Part shown: in pieces, positions 5,935-6,618 of the stretch
Layout: every line of letters begins with the position of its first letter
Numbering within the stretch: position 1 is the first letter of the stretch
Assembly: GCA_903926695.1 (NCBI GenBank)
Contig: CAIYKK010000358.1
Location: 1-6,618 of the forward strand
Length of the DNA stretch: 6,618 nt
Source of the DNA: an uncultured Burkholderiales bacterium
GTDB lineage: Bacteria; Pseudomonadota; Gammaproteobacteria; Burkholderiales; Burkholderiaceae_C
Direction: 5' to 3'
The notes under the pieces: model-generated
Told to the model about the DNA's origin: nothing
The model's database searches: none
What the model saw: the letters and a program-made list of their open reading frames with translations, nothing else
Position numbers and translations under genes: made by a program

Positions 5935-5977
5935 AAAAAAAGCCATTGTGGGCAAGCCCGTGCGAGAGGGCAAGCCC
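5935..5977 (-). repeat. Duplicated GGGCAAGCCC element, possible ahpF terminator or bfr promoter part
   Basis: GGGCAAGCCC occurs at 5950-5959 and again at 5968-5977, 18 bp apart, in the ahpF-bfr gap. On the minus strand the two copies can pair as GGGC and GCCC arms around a 2x2 TT/TT bulge and an 8-nt loop. Seven T residues (5935-5941) follow after 8 nt, which makes an imperfect terminator for ahpF. Alternatively, TTGCCC (5968-5973) and CACAAT (5945-5950), 17 bp apart, form a weak promoter for bfr. Both readings are tentative. Confidence 0.4.
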
Positions 5978-5982
5978 TGTTG

Positions 5983-6618
5983 TCAAGCCGGTGCCGTGGT
6001 GCGGATCAAATGATCGAAAGCGCCGAGCGCCGCCTTGGCCCCGTCGCCCGCCGCAATGATGATCTGTTTAAAAGGCACGGTGGTGGCGTCGCCCGCCGCA
6101 AACACGCCCGGCAGCGAAGTCTGGCCTCTGACATCAACGATGATTTCGCCGTGTTTCGATAGCTCGACCACGCCCTTGAGCCAGTCGGTGTTGGGCACCA
6201 GACCGATCTGGATGAACACGCCTTCAAGCGGCACCGCGTGCGATTCGCCCGTCGCCCGGTCTTTGTACGTCAGGCCGTTGACCTTCTGGCCATCGCCGGT
6301 GATTTCGGTGGTCTGCGCGTGGGTGAACACCGTCACGTTGGGCAGGCTGTGCAGCTTGCGCTGCAGCACGGCGTCGGCGCGCAGTGCGGTGTCGAACTCC
6401 ACCAGCGTGACATGGCCGACGATGCCCGCCAGATCAATCGCCGCTTCGACGCCCGAGTTGCCCCCGCCAATCACCGCCACGCGCTTGCCTTTGAACAGCG
6501 GGCCGTCGCAGTGCGGGCAGTAGGCCACGCCTTTGTTTTTGTATTCCTGCTCGCCGGGCACGTTGATGTTGCGCCAGCGCGCGCCGGTGGACAAAATCAC
6601 CGTTTTGCTTTTCAGCGA
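5983..6618 (-). CDS. ahpF: Alkyl hydroperoxide reductase flavoprotein AhpF (C-terminal part)
   Basis: Cytoplasmic FAD-dependent reductase that passes electrons from NADH to the peroxiredoxin AhpC, which reduces hydrogen peroxide and organic hydroperoxides. Only the last 211 residues are in the window; the E. coli protein is about 521 long. Visible in order: [12 protein letters not shown], the redox-active disulfide Cys34-Pro-His-Cys37 (YCPHCDGP), the NADH-binding [10 protein letters not shown] at 51-60, and the FAD-binding GVFAAGD at 171-177 followed by [18 protein letters not shown]. The close match to E. coli AhpF in order and spacing separates it from thioredoxin reductase, whose disulfide motif is normally CATC-like; the AhpF N-terminal thioredoxin-fold domain would lie outside the window. 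The open frame continues past the edge, so GTG 6600 is not a real start. ahpC would be expected further upstream but is not visible. Peroxide defence beside iron genes fits the need to limit Fenton chemistry. Confidence 0.95.
   Translation of the reverse strand, partial: SLKSKTVILSTGARWRNINVPGEQEYKNKGVAYCPHCDGPLFKGKRVAVIGGGNSGVEAAIDLAGIVGHVTLVEFDTALRADAVLQRKLHSLPNVTVFTHAQTTEITGDGQKVNGLTYKDRATGESHAVPLEGVFIQIGLVPNTDWLKGVVELSKHGEIIVDVRGQTSLPGVFAAGDATTVPFKQIIIAAGDGAKAALGAFDHLIRTTAPA

Noticed and set aside
1..6618. Search for CRISPR arrays, tRNA/rRNA, insertion sequences, integrase sites, or a new defence or biosynthetic system
   Set aside because: No spaced direct repeats, transposase motifs, flanking inverted repeats or RNA-gene signatures were seen; the minus strand is filled by known iron and peroxide genes.

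Overview
The window reads as ordinary chromosome from a GC-rich betaproteobacterium. The protein sequences and the bfd-tonB-exbB arrangement point to Burkholderiales, probably Comamonadaceae; this is an inference from sequence character, since no database search was possible. Every convincing gene lies on the minus strand, so transcription runs from high to low coordinates. The theme throughout is iron: uptake, storage and release, plus peroxide defence.

In transcription order, the window opens inside ahpF (alkyl hydroperoxide reductase flavoprotein; C-terminal 211 residues visible). Next come an 87-bp gap with a repeated GC-rich decamer, bfr (bacterioferritin) with a strong Shine-Dalgarno, and a GAAA/TTTC-loop terminator. 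A Fur-type operator and promoter then drive a Fiu-like TonB-dependent catecholate siderophore receptor, which most likely starts at a TTG codon. Its partner piuC/ybiX (Fe(II)/2-oxoglutarate dioxygenase) follows 80 bp later. A second Fur-type operator and promoter precede bfd (bacterioferritin-associated ferredoxin). An overlapping 28-residue membrane ORF, tonB and exbB follow, with exbB cut by the window edge; exbD presumably lies beyond.

Together the genes make a coherent iron module. The receptor binds a ferric catecholate at the outer membrane, TonB-ExbB(-ExbD) energises its transport, and PiuC probably assists in using that siderophore. Bfr stores iron, and Bfd delivers electrons to release it. 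AhpF limits the peroxide that would react with free iron. The two Fur-like operators share an 18-base core differing at only three positions, so receptor-piuC and bfd-tonB-exbB are probably co-repressed when iron is plentiful.

No mobile element, CRISPR array, tRNA, rRNA or clearly new multigene system is visible. The points most worth a second look are the 28-residue ORF overlapping bfd, the Glu-to-Thr change at a ferroxidase ligand of Bfr, the placement of bfd at the head of the tonB operon, and the TTG start of the receptor. No gene-free stretch exceeds about 300 bases; the longest is about 250 bases (5169-5418) between the receptor start and bfr, holding the leader, promoter, operator and terminator.
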